A stretch of DNA of 64,000 nucleotides from Streptomyces kurssanovii (GTDB taxonomy: Bacteria; Actinomycetota; Actinomycetes; Streptomycetales; Streptomycetaceae): positions 62,001 through 126,000 of the forward strand of contig NZ_BMTN01000010.1 in assembly GCF_014649695.1 (NCBI RefSeq), given 5' to 3'. The notes below the pieces were generated by a model. The model saw only the letters and a list, made by a program, of their open reading frames with translations, had not been told where the DNA came from and made no database searches. Made by a program: the position numbers and the translations under genes. Positions 33,859 to 41,367 of the stretch are shown piece by piece. Position 1 is the first letter of the stretch, and each line of letters opens with the position of its first letter.

Positions 33859-33963
33859 ATCCACCCCTCGCGTACACGGGATGGACGCCACACCGGCCGG
33901 ACGCGGATGCCGGGCGCCCTGCCGCGGGGGCGCCCGGCATGGCCGGTCCGGCCGGTGCCGCTC

Positions 33964-34434
33964 TCAGAGACGATCGCGCACAAAGGCGACGAGTTCGGGG
34001 TTGTGGCGGCGGCGGACAACGGCGACGACGGCGAGCAGCACGAAGAAGATCACCGGAGTGAGGGCGTTCTCCCCGTCGAACACGGTCAGCTGTGTCACGA
34101 ACGCGCCGATCATCAGACCCATCAGCGCCAGGGCCGCGACCCCGGACAGGATCGGGATCACCAGCGCCACCGCGCCGGCCAGTTCCAGACCACCCACCAG
34201 GTACATGTACCAATCGCCGTAACCGATTCTGTCGAACCCCTCCGCCGCGGAGGAGTGCCCCACGAGCTTGGGGCCGGCGCTCGCGACCGCGAAGAACAGC
34301 GCGAGCACGATCTGCAACGTGCGTACGGCGAGGTGGGTGCGTCGACCCGGCCCTGCGGCGGCCACCGTGCCGATGGAAGCGGCGGAAGCGGGCGCGACGG
34401 AGGCGGCGGGCGTGGTGGGAGTGCTGGCGGACAT
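33964..34434 (-). CDS. DoxX family membrane protein
   Basis: The 156-residue protein has an N-terminal Ala/Ser/Thr-rich tail of about 30 residues and then four membrane helices in the DoxX arrangement. Typical segments are LQIVLALFFAVASAGPKLVG, YMYLVGGLELAGAVALVIP and ALALMGLMIGAFVTQLTVF. DoxX-like proteins act in redox or respiratory contexts, but this subgroup has no defined role. It diverges from the DUF6343 gene. Confidence 0.87.
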   Translation of the reverse strand: MSASTPTTPAASVAPASAASIGTVAAAGPGRRTHLAVRTLQIVLALFFAVASAGPKLVGHSSAAEGFDRIGYGDWYMYLVGGLELAGAVALVIPILSGVAALALMGLMIGAFVTQLTVFDGENALTPVIFFVLLAVVAVVRRRHNPELVAFVRDRL

Positions 34435-34611
34435 GGCTGTCTCCTCGTGCGAGAGGTGATGGGGACGCGTGGGCGCTTCGGTTTCCGTAGCGCTTTCACA
34501 CAGTCAGACCGCCGTGGGCACGAAAAGTCATCGCCGCTGACAGAGCGGATCGGGCTTCGCGAAGAACGGGGCAAGCACGACGGCAGGTGCATCCTGGGAG
34601 AGGGAGACGTG

Positions 34612-34875
34612 ATGCCGATGCGTACTGGGAGTGAACCCGTCACCGCGCGCAGCCCTCTGCGGATGCGCTTCTGGCTCGGCGTGTGGGGTCTCATCTGGAC
34701 GGCCGGCGGCACGATCGCCTTCGCGATGGTGGACCGGTCCGGCTGGGCCGTCGTGTGCGGGGTGCTCTTCGTCGTCGTGACCGTCGACCTGTTCCTGGTC
34801 GTGCGGCACATCCGGCAGGGCCCTCATTACCAGCCGGGCCGCGACGTGCCGCCGTACGATCCCGACCGCGGCTGA
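34612..34875 (+). CDS. DUF6343-type small membrane protein
   Basis: The 87-residue product has two membrane helices (FWLGVWGLIWTAGGTIAFAM and WAVVCGVLFVVVTVDLFLVV) and a conserved hydrophilic end, HIRQGPHYQPGRDVPPYDPD. The N-terminus MRTGSEPVTARSPLRMR matches the actinobacterial family I know as DUF6343. The ATG at 34612 has GGGAG 5 nt upstream; an ATG two codons later is possible. Function unknown. Confidence 0.8.
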   Translation: MPMRTGSEPVTARSPLRMRFWLGVWGLIWTAGGTIAFAMVDRSGWAVVCGVLFVVVTVDLFLVVRHIRQGPHYQPGRDVPPYDPDRG

Positions 34876-34936
34876 GCCGTCGGGATCCTCGTCCGTCCCG
34901 TTCCTGCGGGTGTCGCTCGGTGTCGGACTGCGGATG

Positions 34937-35302
34937 TCACTCCGTGTCGAACCGGGCGGCCTTCAGGTACTCCGGATTGGGATCCAGGGCCGCCGCCAGC
35001 CGGAAGTGTCGCTTCGCCTGCTCGGGCTTGCCAGCCCGCTCGAAGGTCCGCGCGAGGGCGAAATGTGCGAACGCGTTGTCCGGCTCACGCTCGAGAACGA
35101 GCTCGAATTCGAGCTCCGCCGGACGCAATTGGGCCGACAGGAAGAACGCTCGTGCGCGCAGCAGACGGGCCGCCGTGTTCTCGGGGTGGGCCGCGATCAC
35201 CGAGTCGAGCAGCTTGACGGCTCCGCGCGGATCCCGCGCGGCCAGGAGCTGCTCGGCAGCACGAAAGTCGATGACGTGCGTTTCCGGGTTGCTGTTCGAC
35301 AC
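34937..35302 (-). CDS. Tetratricopeptide-repeat protein
   Basis: The 121 residues contain about three TPR units: AAEQLLAARDPRGAVKLLDSV, AARLLRARAFFLSAQLRPAE and AFAHFALARTFERAGKPEQA. The product ends DPNPEYLKAARFDTE. Such small TPR proteins serve as adapters. It is the gene just downstream of coaE on the same strand, with about 80 nt between them, and may be cotranscribed. No signal or membrane segment. Confidence 0.85.
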   Translation of the reverse strand: MSNSNPETHVIDFRAAEQLLAARDPRGAVKLLDSVIAAHPENTAARLLRARAFFLSAQLRPAELEFELVLEREPDNAFAHFALARTFERAGKPEQAKRHFRLAAALDPNPEYLKAARFDTE

Positions 35303-35383
35303 GCTCGCATCCTTCCCTGACTGATCCGTTCCAACACGGGGCGGTTCGGCGCTATTCCGGCCGGCGGGCGCGTCGGGCGGTGG

Positions 35384-35998
35384 TCAGCTCCGCGCCTGGC
35401 CCGAGGCTGCGCGGCGGGTCAGCTCGTGCCACACCTCGCGTACCTGGGGCTCCAGCTCCTCCAACGGTCCGTCGTTGTCGACGACGAGATCGGCGATGGC
35501 CAGCCGCTCCTCACGCGTGGCCTGCGCAGCCATCCTCGAACGCGCTTCGCTCTCGGTCATACCGCGCAGCCGTACGAGCCGGTCCAGCTGGGTCTTCGGC
35601 GACGCGTCCACCACGATGACCAGGTCGTACAGGGACTGGAGCTTGTTCTCCGTGAGCAGAGGCACGTCGTGGACGACCACGTCGTCCGGGCCGGCCGCCT
35701 GCTCCAGTTCGCGGGAGCGGGCGCCGACCAAGGGGTGCACGATGCCGTTCAGGGCGGCGAGACGCTCGGGGTCGGCGAAGACGATCGAGCCGAGCTTCGG
35801 ACGGTCCAGGCTGCCTTCGGCGGTCAGCACCTCCGCGCCGAAGGCGTCCACGACGGCGTCGAGCCCGGGGGTACCGGGCTCGACGACCTCGCGGGCGATC
35901 TTGTCGGCATCGACCACGACCGCCCCGTAGGAGGCCAGCAGCCGGGACACTTCGCTCTTGCCGGCGCCGATACCGCCGGTCAGACCCACTGTCAGCAT
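35384..35998 (-). CDS. coaE: Dephospho-CoA kinase
   Basis: CoaE performs the last step of coenzyme A synthesis, phosphorylating the 3'-OH of dephospho-CoA. The 204 residues show [19 protein letters not shown] (P-loop), [52 protein letters not shown] and the lid sequence [21 protein letters not shown]. The ATG at 35998 is chosen because TAGGCT lies 7 nt upstream (leaderless) and the longer frame adds a non-homologous Arg-rich stretch. A normal short actinobacterial form without the C-terminal DUF seen in mycobacteria. Confidence 0.96.
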   Translation of the reverse strand: MLTVGLTGGIGAGKSEVSRLLASYGAVVVDADKIAREVVEPGTPGLDAVVDAFGAEVLTAEGSLDRPKLGSIVFADPERLAALNGIVHPLVGARSRELEQAAGPDDVVVHDVPLLTENKLQSLYDLVIVVDASPKTQLDRLVRLRGMTESEARSRMAAQATREERLAIADLVVDNDGPLEELEPQVREVWHELTRRAASGQARS

Positions 35999-36105
35999 GG
36001 GCCGCAGCCTACGCGAGCGCCTCGCCGCGGCTTGGGCCCGCCCGGAAGCCCCAGGTCCTGCCCGGGTGCCCTCCCCCATGTCGGCCGCACTCCGGAACGG
36101 ACCGG

Positions 36106-37044
36106 CTAGGCGTCGCCCTCACGCTCCGCGAGGAAGCGCTCGAACTCCCGGCCGATCTCGTCCGCCGACGGCAGGTCGACGGCCTCCGCGACAAGACTGC
36201 CGCGGGTCTCCGCACCCGCCATCGCGTCGTACTGGTGCTCAAGTCCCTGCACGAGGGCGACGAGCTCCTCGTCGCCTTCCCCGATCTGCCGCTCGATCTC
36301 GGTCTGGGTACGGTGCGCCTCGGTCCGCAACGAGTGCGCGATTCCGGGCAGCACCAGCCCTGTGGCGGCCGTGATGGCCTCCAGGACGGTCAGTGCCGCG
36401 TCCGGGTACGAGGAGCGGGCCACGTAGTGGGGCACATGGGCGGCCACGCCGAGTACGTCGCGCCCTGCCTGCATGAGGCGGTACTCGACGAGCGCCTCCG
36501 CGCTGCCCGGTACCTGCGCCTCGTCGAAGGGGCTGCGGTGGCCGGGCATGAGGTCGGTGCGGTTGCCGTGAGGGGTGATGCCCACGGGGCGGGTGTGCGG
36601 GACGCCCATGGGGATGCCGTGGAAGTTGACCGCGAGACGCACACCGAGCCGCTCGACGATCTGGCCCACCGCGGCCGCGAAGCGCTCCCACTCGACGTCC
36701 GGCTCAGGACCGGAGAGCAGCAGGAACGGTGCGCCGGTGGCGTCCTGGACGAGCCTGAGCTCCAGAGAGGGGGTGTCGTAACCGGACCAGCGGTCACGGC
36801 GGAAGGTCAGCAGCGGGCGCCGGGCCCGGTAGTCCACGAGCCTGTCGTGGTCGAACCGCGCCACCACTTGGTGGGGAAGCGTCTCCAGCAGGTTGTCGAC
36901 GATCTGCTCGCCGGTCTCTCCCGCGTCGATGTAGCCGTCGAAGTGGTACAGCATGACCAGGCCGGCCGACTCCTGCGCGAGCGCCATGTCGACGACCGCG
37001 AGGCCCTTCGGCTCCCACTCGTACAAACCCTGCGGATCAAGCAC
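36106..37044 (-). CDS. PAC2 family protein
   Basis: This 312-residue protein belongs to the PAC2 (proteasome assembly chaperone-like) family, widespread in actinobacteria. Conserved stretches are [82 protein letters not shown] and [20 protein letters not shown]. The C-terminus is helical and acidic. Function unknown; in actinobacteria it is found in proteasome-bearing lineages. GTG start with GAGGAG 8 nt upstream. Confidence 0.9.
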   Translation of the reverse strand: MLDPQGLYEWEPKGLAVVDMALAQESAGLVMLYHFDGYIDAGETGEQIVDNLLETLPHQVVARFDHDRLVDYRARRPLLTFRRDRWSGYDTPSLELRLVQDATGAPFLLLSGPEPDVEWERFAAAVGQIVERLGVRLAVNFHGIPMGVPHTRPVGITPHGNRTDLMPGHRSPFDEAQVPGSAEALVEYRLMQAGRDVLGVAAHVPHYVARSSYPDAALTVLEAITAATGLVLPGIAHSLRTEAHRTQTEIERQIGEGDEELVALVQGLEHQYDAMAGAETRGSLVAEAVDLPSADEIGREFERFLAEREGDA

Positions 37045-37209
37045 GATTACCGCTCCTCCTCGTGTTCGAAGACAAGAACGCGCGCCGGCACATCTGCATT
37101 CCCGGTCCCTCTTCTGTCACGTCGCCTTCCCGTGACCGCGGGTCCCGAACGTCCCATTGCCGCCGGGCAGTTCGGATGTGTGCCGCAGGAGCGGGGTTTG
37201 GTACGGACC

Positions 37210-37238
37210 TTGACACCCCATTGCCCCGTCCCTACCGT
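37210..37238 (+). promoter_or_regulatory. Near-consensus vegetative promoter
   Basis: TTGACA at 37210-37215 and TACCGT at 37233-37238 are separated by 17 bp, matching the HrdB consensus. Transcription should start near 37245, giving a leader of about 90 nt for the beta-helix gene. Confidence 0.7.
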
Positions 37239-37336
37239 CACGGGTCAACGCGCGCGTTCAGAAACCCACCCGATGTTCACGTACGAGAACCGTACGAGGA
37301 CTGTCCCCACCTCGGACCGACGGGAAGGCACCCCCC

Positions 37337-38296
37337 ATGCGCCCCAGAAAACTGCTCCCCTCCTTGCTCGCCTCCCTGCTCGCGGCCGGCGGGCTGTCCC
37401 TGCTGGCCACCCCGGCCGATGCCGCCTCGGTCATCGACGTGGACACCGCCACCGAGCTGAAGGCCGCCCTCACGGCAGCCCGCCCCGGCGACACGATCCA
37501 GCTCGCCGACGGCACGTACACCGGCAACTTCAAGACCACCGTGGACGGTACGTCGAGCTCCCGTATCACGCTGGCAGGGTCGTCTCGAGCCGTGCTCAAG
37601 GCGGGCGGCGGCTACGGACTCCACCTCAACGGCGCCTCCTACTGGACCGTCAAGGGCATCACGGTCACCGGCGGGCAGAAGGGCATCATGTCGGACACCG
37701 CCGACGGTGTCGTCATCGACTCGGTGACCGTCCACGGCCTCGACATGGAAGGCGTCCACTTCCGCAATTCCAGCCGCAACGGCGTCATCAAGAACTCGCG
37801 CATCTACGACACCGGGAACGACGGCAGGGGCATGGGCGAGGGAGTGTACGTCGGTTCGGCCGGCGGCACCTCGGACGGGAGCGACAACGCGCAGATCCTG
37901 AACAACACCATCGGGCCGGACGGCGGCGGCGAAGCCGTCGACATCAAGGAGGGCACGACCGGCGCGAAGATCGTCGGGAACACCTTCGACGGCCGCGGTC
38001 TGACCGGCGCGAACTACGACGACTCCTGGGTCGACGTGAAGGGCAACAACGTCCTCGTGGAGAACAACACCGGCAGGAACACGACGAACAACGGCTACGA
38101 GACCCACACCCAGCAGAGCGGCTGGGGCTGCGGCACCGTCTTCCGCGGCAACGACTCCGACCTGCGCGGCGCGACCGGCTCCAAGCAGCTCGCCGTCAAT
38201 GTCACCAACCAGAGTTCGAGCTGCCGCACGACCGTCTACGCGAGCAACACCGTGACCGGAGGCAAAGGCCTGACCAACATCGCGGTCACACCGTAG
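37337..38296 (+). CDS. Secreted right-handed beta-helix protein, polysaccharide-lyase-like
   Basis: The 319-residue precursor has a signal peptide (LLPSLLASLLAAGGLSLLATPADA). A parallel beta-helix built of ~22-residue coils follows (NNTIGPDGGGEAVDIKEG, NTFDGRGLTGANYDDSWVDV, NVLVENNTGRNTTNNGYETH). The opening VDTATELKAALTAARPGDTI and LADGTYTGNF are typical of pectate/alginate-lyase and chondroitinase-B-like families. Catalytic residues cannot be assigned by eye. Cysteines near the C-terminus (GWGCGT, SSSCRT) may form a disulphide. The ATG has AAGG 8 nt upstream and a strong promoter ~100 nt away. Confidence 0.82.
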   Translation: MRPRKLLPSLLASLLAAGGLSLLATPADAASVIDVDTATELKAALTAARPGDTIQLADGTYTGNFKTTVDGTSSSRITLAGSSRAVLKAGGGYGLHLNGASYWTVKGITVTGGQKGIMSDTADGVVIDSVTVHGLDMEGVHFRNSSRNGVIKNSRIYDTGNDGRGMGEGVYVGSAGGTSDGSDNAQILNNTIGPDGGGEAVDIKEGTTGAKIVGNTFDGRGLTGANYDDSWVDVKGNNVLVENNTGRNTTNNGYETHTQQSGWGCGTVFRGNDSDLRGATGSKQLAVNVTNQSSSCRTTVYASNTVTGGKGLTNIAVTP

Positions 38297-38333
38297 CCGC
38301 CATGGCACACACGGCTGTCCGACCGGGACAGCG

Positions 38334-38367
38334 GTAAGGCCCGCCCCCCAAGGGGAGCGGGCCTTAC
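38334..38367. terminator. Bidirectional terminator between the beta-helix gene and rpsA
   Basis: GTAAGGCCCGC pairs exactly with GCGGGCCTTAC, and inner CCCC/GGGG runs extend the stem. It lies between two convergent stops. Confidence 0.85.
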
Positions 38368-38396
38368 GTCAGCTGGTCAGCTGTCGGGGCAGAGCG

Positions 38397-39899
38397 TCAG
38401 CTCTGGCCGCCGGCCAGCTTCTCGCGCAGGGCGGCAAGCGCCTCGTCCGACGCCAGGGCGCCGGAGTTGTCGTCCGACTCCGAGGAGTACGAACCGCCGG
38501 AGGCACCCGCGGGGGCACCGGCCGGGGCGGCGGTGCCACCCTCGGCAGCGGCGGCCTCGTCGGCCTCGCGGGACTTGATGACCTGGGCCTGGTGCTGCTC
38601 GAAGCGCTGCTGCGCCTCGGCGTACTGCGTCTCCCACGCCTCGCGCTGGGTCTCGAAGCCCGGCAGCCAGTCGTTGGTCTCCGGGTCGAAGCCCTCGGGG
38701 TAGATGTAGTTGCCCTGGTCGTCGTACGACGCGGCCATGCCGTACAGGGTCGGGTCGAACTCGACCGAGGCCGGGTCGGCACCGAAGGACTCGTTGGCCT
38801 GCTTCAGCGAGAGGCTGATGCGGCGGCGCTCGAGGTCGATGTCGATGACCTTGACGAAGATCTCGTCGTTGACCTGGACGACCTGCTCCGGGATCTCCAC
38901 GTGGCGCTCGGCCAGCTCGGAGATGTGGACCAGACCCTCGATGCCCTCGTCGACGCGGACGAACGCACCGAACGGAACGAGCTTGGTGACCTTACCCGGG
39001 ACGACCTGACCGATCTGGTGGGTCCGGGCGAACTGCTGCCACGGGTCCTCCTGCGTCGCCTTCAGCGACAGGGAGACACGCTCGCGGTCCATGTCGACGT
39101 CGAGAACCTCGACGGTGACTTCCTGGCCGACCTCGACAACCTCGGACGGGTGGTCGATGTGCTTCCAGGACAGCTCGGAGACGTGGACGAGACCGTCGAC
39201 GCCGCCCAGGTCCACGAACGCACCGAAGTTGACGATCGAGGAGACGACGCCGGAGCGGACCTGGCCCTTCTGCAGGGTGGTGAGGAACGTCTGGCGCACC
39301 TCGGACTGGGTCTGCTCGAGCCAGGCGCGGCGGGACAGGACCACGTTGTTGCGGTTCTTGTCCAGCTCGATGATCTTCGCCTCGAGCTCCTTGCCCACGT
39401 AGGGCTGGAGGTCGCGGACACGGCGCATCTCGACGAGGGAGGCCGGCAGGAAGCCACGGAGGCCGATGTCGAGGATGAGACCACCCTTGACAACCTCGAT
39501 GACGGTGCCGGTGACGATGCCGTCCTCTTCCTTGATCTTCTCGATGGTGCCCCAGGCACGCTCGTACTGGGCGCGCTTCTTCGAGAGGATCAGGCGGCCT
39601 TCCTTGTCCTCCTTCTGAAGGACAAGGGCCTCGATCTCGTCGCCGACCTTGACGACCTCGTTCGGGTCGACGTCGTGCTTGATCGAGAGCTCGCGGCTCG
39701 GGATGACACCTTCGGTCTTGTAACCGATGTCGAGCAGGACCTCGTCCCGGTCGACCTTCACGATGACGCCGTCGACGATGTCGCCGTCGTTGAAGTACTT
39801 GATCGTCTCGTCGATCGCGGCGAGGAAGGCTTCCTCGTTACCGATGTCGTTGACCGCAACCTGCGGGGTGGTGGCGGTGGTCTCGGTGCTGCTCGTCAT
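38397..39899 (-). CDS. rpsA: 30S ribosomal protein S1
   Basis: The 500-residue protein has four S1/OB repeats, the usual actinobacterial number (about residues 35-105, 122-188, 209-277 and 294-363). Each shows the pattern V.G.V..V...GAFVDL or a variant. The last ~130 residues are an acidic/Ala/Gly/Gln tail (QYAEAQQRFEQHQAQ, GGTAAPAGAPAGASGGS). S1 recruits mRNA to the 30S subunit. The ATG giving MTSSTETTATTPQ lacks a Shine-Dalgarno at normal distance (GGAG is 11 nt away behind a pyrimidine run). The longer open frame upstream is leader RNA. Confidence 0.97.
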   Translation of the reverse strand: MTSSTETTATTPQVAVNDIGNEEAFLAAIDETIKYFNDGDIVDGVIVKVDRDEVLLDIGYKTEGVIPSRELSIKHDVDPNEVVKVGDEIEALVLQKEDKEGRLILSKKRAQYERAWGTIEKIKEEDGIVTGTVIEVVKGGLILDIGLRGFLPASLVEMRRVRDLQPYVGKELEAKIIELDKNRNNVVLSRRAWLEQTQSEVRQTFLTTLQKGQVRSGVVSSIVNFGAFVDLGGVDGLVHVSELSWKHIDHPSEVVEVGQEVTVEVLDVDMDRERVSLSLKATQEDPWQQFARTHQIGQVVPGKVTKLVPFGAFVRVDEGIEGLVHISELAERHVEIPEQVVQVNDEIFVKVIDIDLERRRISLSLKQANESFGADPASVEFDPTLYGMAASYDDQGNYIYPEGFDPETNDWLPGFETQREAWETQYAEAQQRFEQHQAQVIKSREADEAAAAEGGTAAPAGAPAGASGGSYSSESDDNSGALASDEALAALREKLAGGQS

Positions 39900-40105
39900 G
39901 TGGGAAAGGGCTCCGGTACGGACATTGAAGTCGTAGGTACTGCTACGCCGAGAGCCGGTGTCGCAGCTGCATAACCGGACAGCCTTCGAAGCGCCGGCCG
40001 AGCGATCCGAAGGATCTCTGGAGGCGCCTCGTGAACCGAGGGATACATACAGATGCGAGCGCGGCCTGCTCGGTCTGAGGCGCGCAGGCTCGCAGCGCAA
40101 CTTGT
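39900..40105 (-). other. Predicted ~200-nt rpsA leader
   Basis: The stretch between the predicted rpsA transcription start and the ATG holds no gene. Its length and the lack of a normal ribosome site allow for autoregulation by S1, but no known leader fold was recognised. Confidence 0.4.
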
Positions 40106-40134
40106 AGCATACGGGGGCAGCCGGACACGGTCAA
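40106..40134 (-). promoter_or_regulatory. rpsA promoter
   Basis: The minus strand has TTGACC (40129-40134), 17 bp, then TATGCT (40106-40111): a strong HrdB-type promoter as expected for a ribosomal protein gene. Confidence 0.75.
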
Positions 40135-40263
40135 TGCGCGAAGGCGCACACCCGGGGCGGAAGGCCGCAATTCCGGCACAACTCTTGTCCGCCGAGGCCA
40201 CGATGGCGTCTTTCGAAGCCCGGTTCTCGGCGCGCTGGAACGCAAACTACAACGACGGTGACG

Positions 40264-41067
40264 ATGAGCCAAGATTTTGAACCGGAAGCGACCCGCCGTA
40301 GCACCGGGGATGCGGAGAGCAGCCGGGCGAGCCGCGGTTGGTGGGACCGGAACGCCGACGAGTACCAGAGCGAACACGGCACGTTCCTGGGCGACGACCG
40401 GTTCGTATGGGGACCCGAAGGGCTCGACGAGGCGGATGCGGCGTTGCTCGGTCCTGCCGGTTCGCTGAAGGGACTGGACGTCCTGGAGATCGGCGCCGGC
40501 GCCGCCCAGTGCTCACGATGGCTCGCCGCCCAGGGCGCCCGGCCGGTGGCGCTCGACCTCTCCCACCGCCAGTTGCAGCACGCGCTGCGCATCGGCGGAG
40601 ACGTGCCGCTGGTGGAGGCGGACGCGGGCGTGTTGCCGTTCCGGGACGGCTCCTTCGACCTGGCGTGCTCCGCCTACGGGGCGGTTCCGTTCGTCGCCGA
40701 CCCGGTGCGGGTGTTCCGGGAGGTCAGGCGGGTGCTGCGGCCCGGCGGGCGGTGGGTCTTCTCCGTCACCCACCCGATCCGCTGGGCGTTCCCGGACGAG
40801 CCGGGTCCGGAGGGCCTGTCGGTGGCCGCGTCGTACTTCGACCGCACCCCTTACGTGGAGCAGGACGAGGAGGGCCGGGCGGTCTACGTGGAACACCACA
40901 GGACGCTCGGCGACCGGGTGCGGGACGTGGTGGCCGGGGGCTTCCGTCTGGTCGACCTGGTCGAGCCCGAGTGGCCCGCCTGGAACAGCCAGGAATGGGG
41001 TGGCTGGTCCCCGCTGCGCGGCAACCTGATTCCGGGAACGGCGATCTTCGTCTGCGAGCGGGACTGA
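40264..41067 (+). CDS. Class I SAM-dependent methyltransferase
   Basis: The 267-residue enzyme has the Rossmann-like methyltransferase core: VLEIGAGAAQCSRWLA (motif I), PVALDLSHRQLQHAL (motif II), FDLACSAYGAVPFVADPV and VLRPGGRWVFSVTHP. C-terminal SYFDRTPYVEQDEEGRAVYVE and WGGWSPLRGNLIPGTAIF are conserved in Streptomyces. Substrate unknown. The ATG at 40264 matches the usual N-terminus MSQDFEPEATRR after a possible GTG two codons upstream. TACAAC just before these codons may serve as -10 of a short-leader or leaderless transcript. It diverges from rpsA. Confidence 0.9.
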   Translation: MSQDFEPEATRRSTGDAESSRASRGWWDRNADEYQSEHGTFLGDDRFVWGPEGLDEADAALLGPAGSLKGLDVLEIGAGAAQCSRWLAAQGARPVALDLSHRQLQHALRIGGDVPLVEADAGVLPFRDGSFDLACSAYGAVPFVADPVRVFREVRRVLRPGGRWVFSVTHPIRWAFPDEPGPEGLSVAASYFDRTPYVEQDEEGRAVYVEHHRTLGDRVRDVVAGGFRLVDLVEPEWPAWNSQEWGGWSPLRGNLIPGTAIFVCERD

Positions 41068-41101
41068 CCACGCGGCGCACGCGAGGATTCCCCTTGCAGG
41101 C

Positions 41102-41158
41102 CATGTACCTCGCGGTAGGTCATGTTCCTCGCGTTACGCCATGTTCCTTGCGGTCCCG
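41102..41158. repeat. Three 19-bp tandem repeats
   Basis: Units start at 41102, 41121 and 41140 and share CATGTtCCTcGCG. Copies one and two differ at 4 of 19 positions; copy three diverges at its end. The first unit with its flank forms an imperfect dyad (ATGTACCT / AGGTCAT). Confidence 0.85.
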
Positions 41159-41196
41159 GCGCCGCTGCCGACGGCGGCGCCGTGGGGCCGCGCGGC

Positions 41197-41238
41197 GCGG
41201 CCGGAGGACTGTGTGGCGCGGCCGGAGGACTGTGTGGC
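41197..41238. repeat. Two perfect 21-bp tandem repeats
   Basis: GCGGCCGGAGGACTGTGTGG plus a final C occurs twice in direct succession, 130 bp before the hrpB start. Confidence 0.9.
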
Positions 41239-41367
41239 GCGGGCAGGACCGTGCGGCAGGGAGGCTTCGCCTCACGGAAAGGCACGCGGCGCGGGAATGT
41301 CATACAAGCGCACCGGGGCTGTGGACGGCCGCGTCCGCGGTTCGCCGGGACGTACGAGACTGAGCCC

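Larger units (their letters stand above)
41068..41367. other. Repeat-bearing intergenic region before hrpB
   Basis: This 300-bp gap contains three 19-bp and two 21-bp tandem units and no convincing gene. Only the last ~15 nt, with a GAGACT-like -10 before the GTG, look like hrpB expression signals. Confidence 0.6.

Noticed and set aside
41102-41238. CRISPR-like array
   Set aside because: Units are contiguous without spacers and there are only two or three copies; no cas gene is present.
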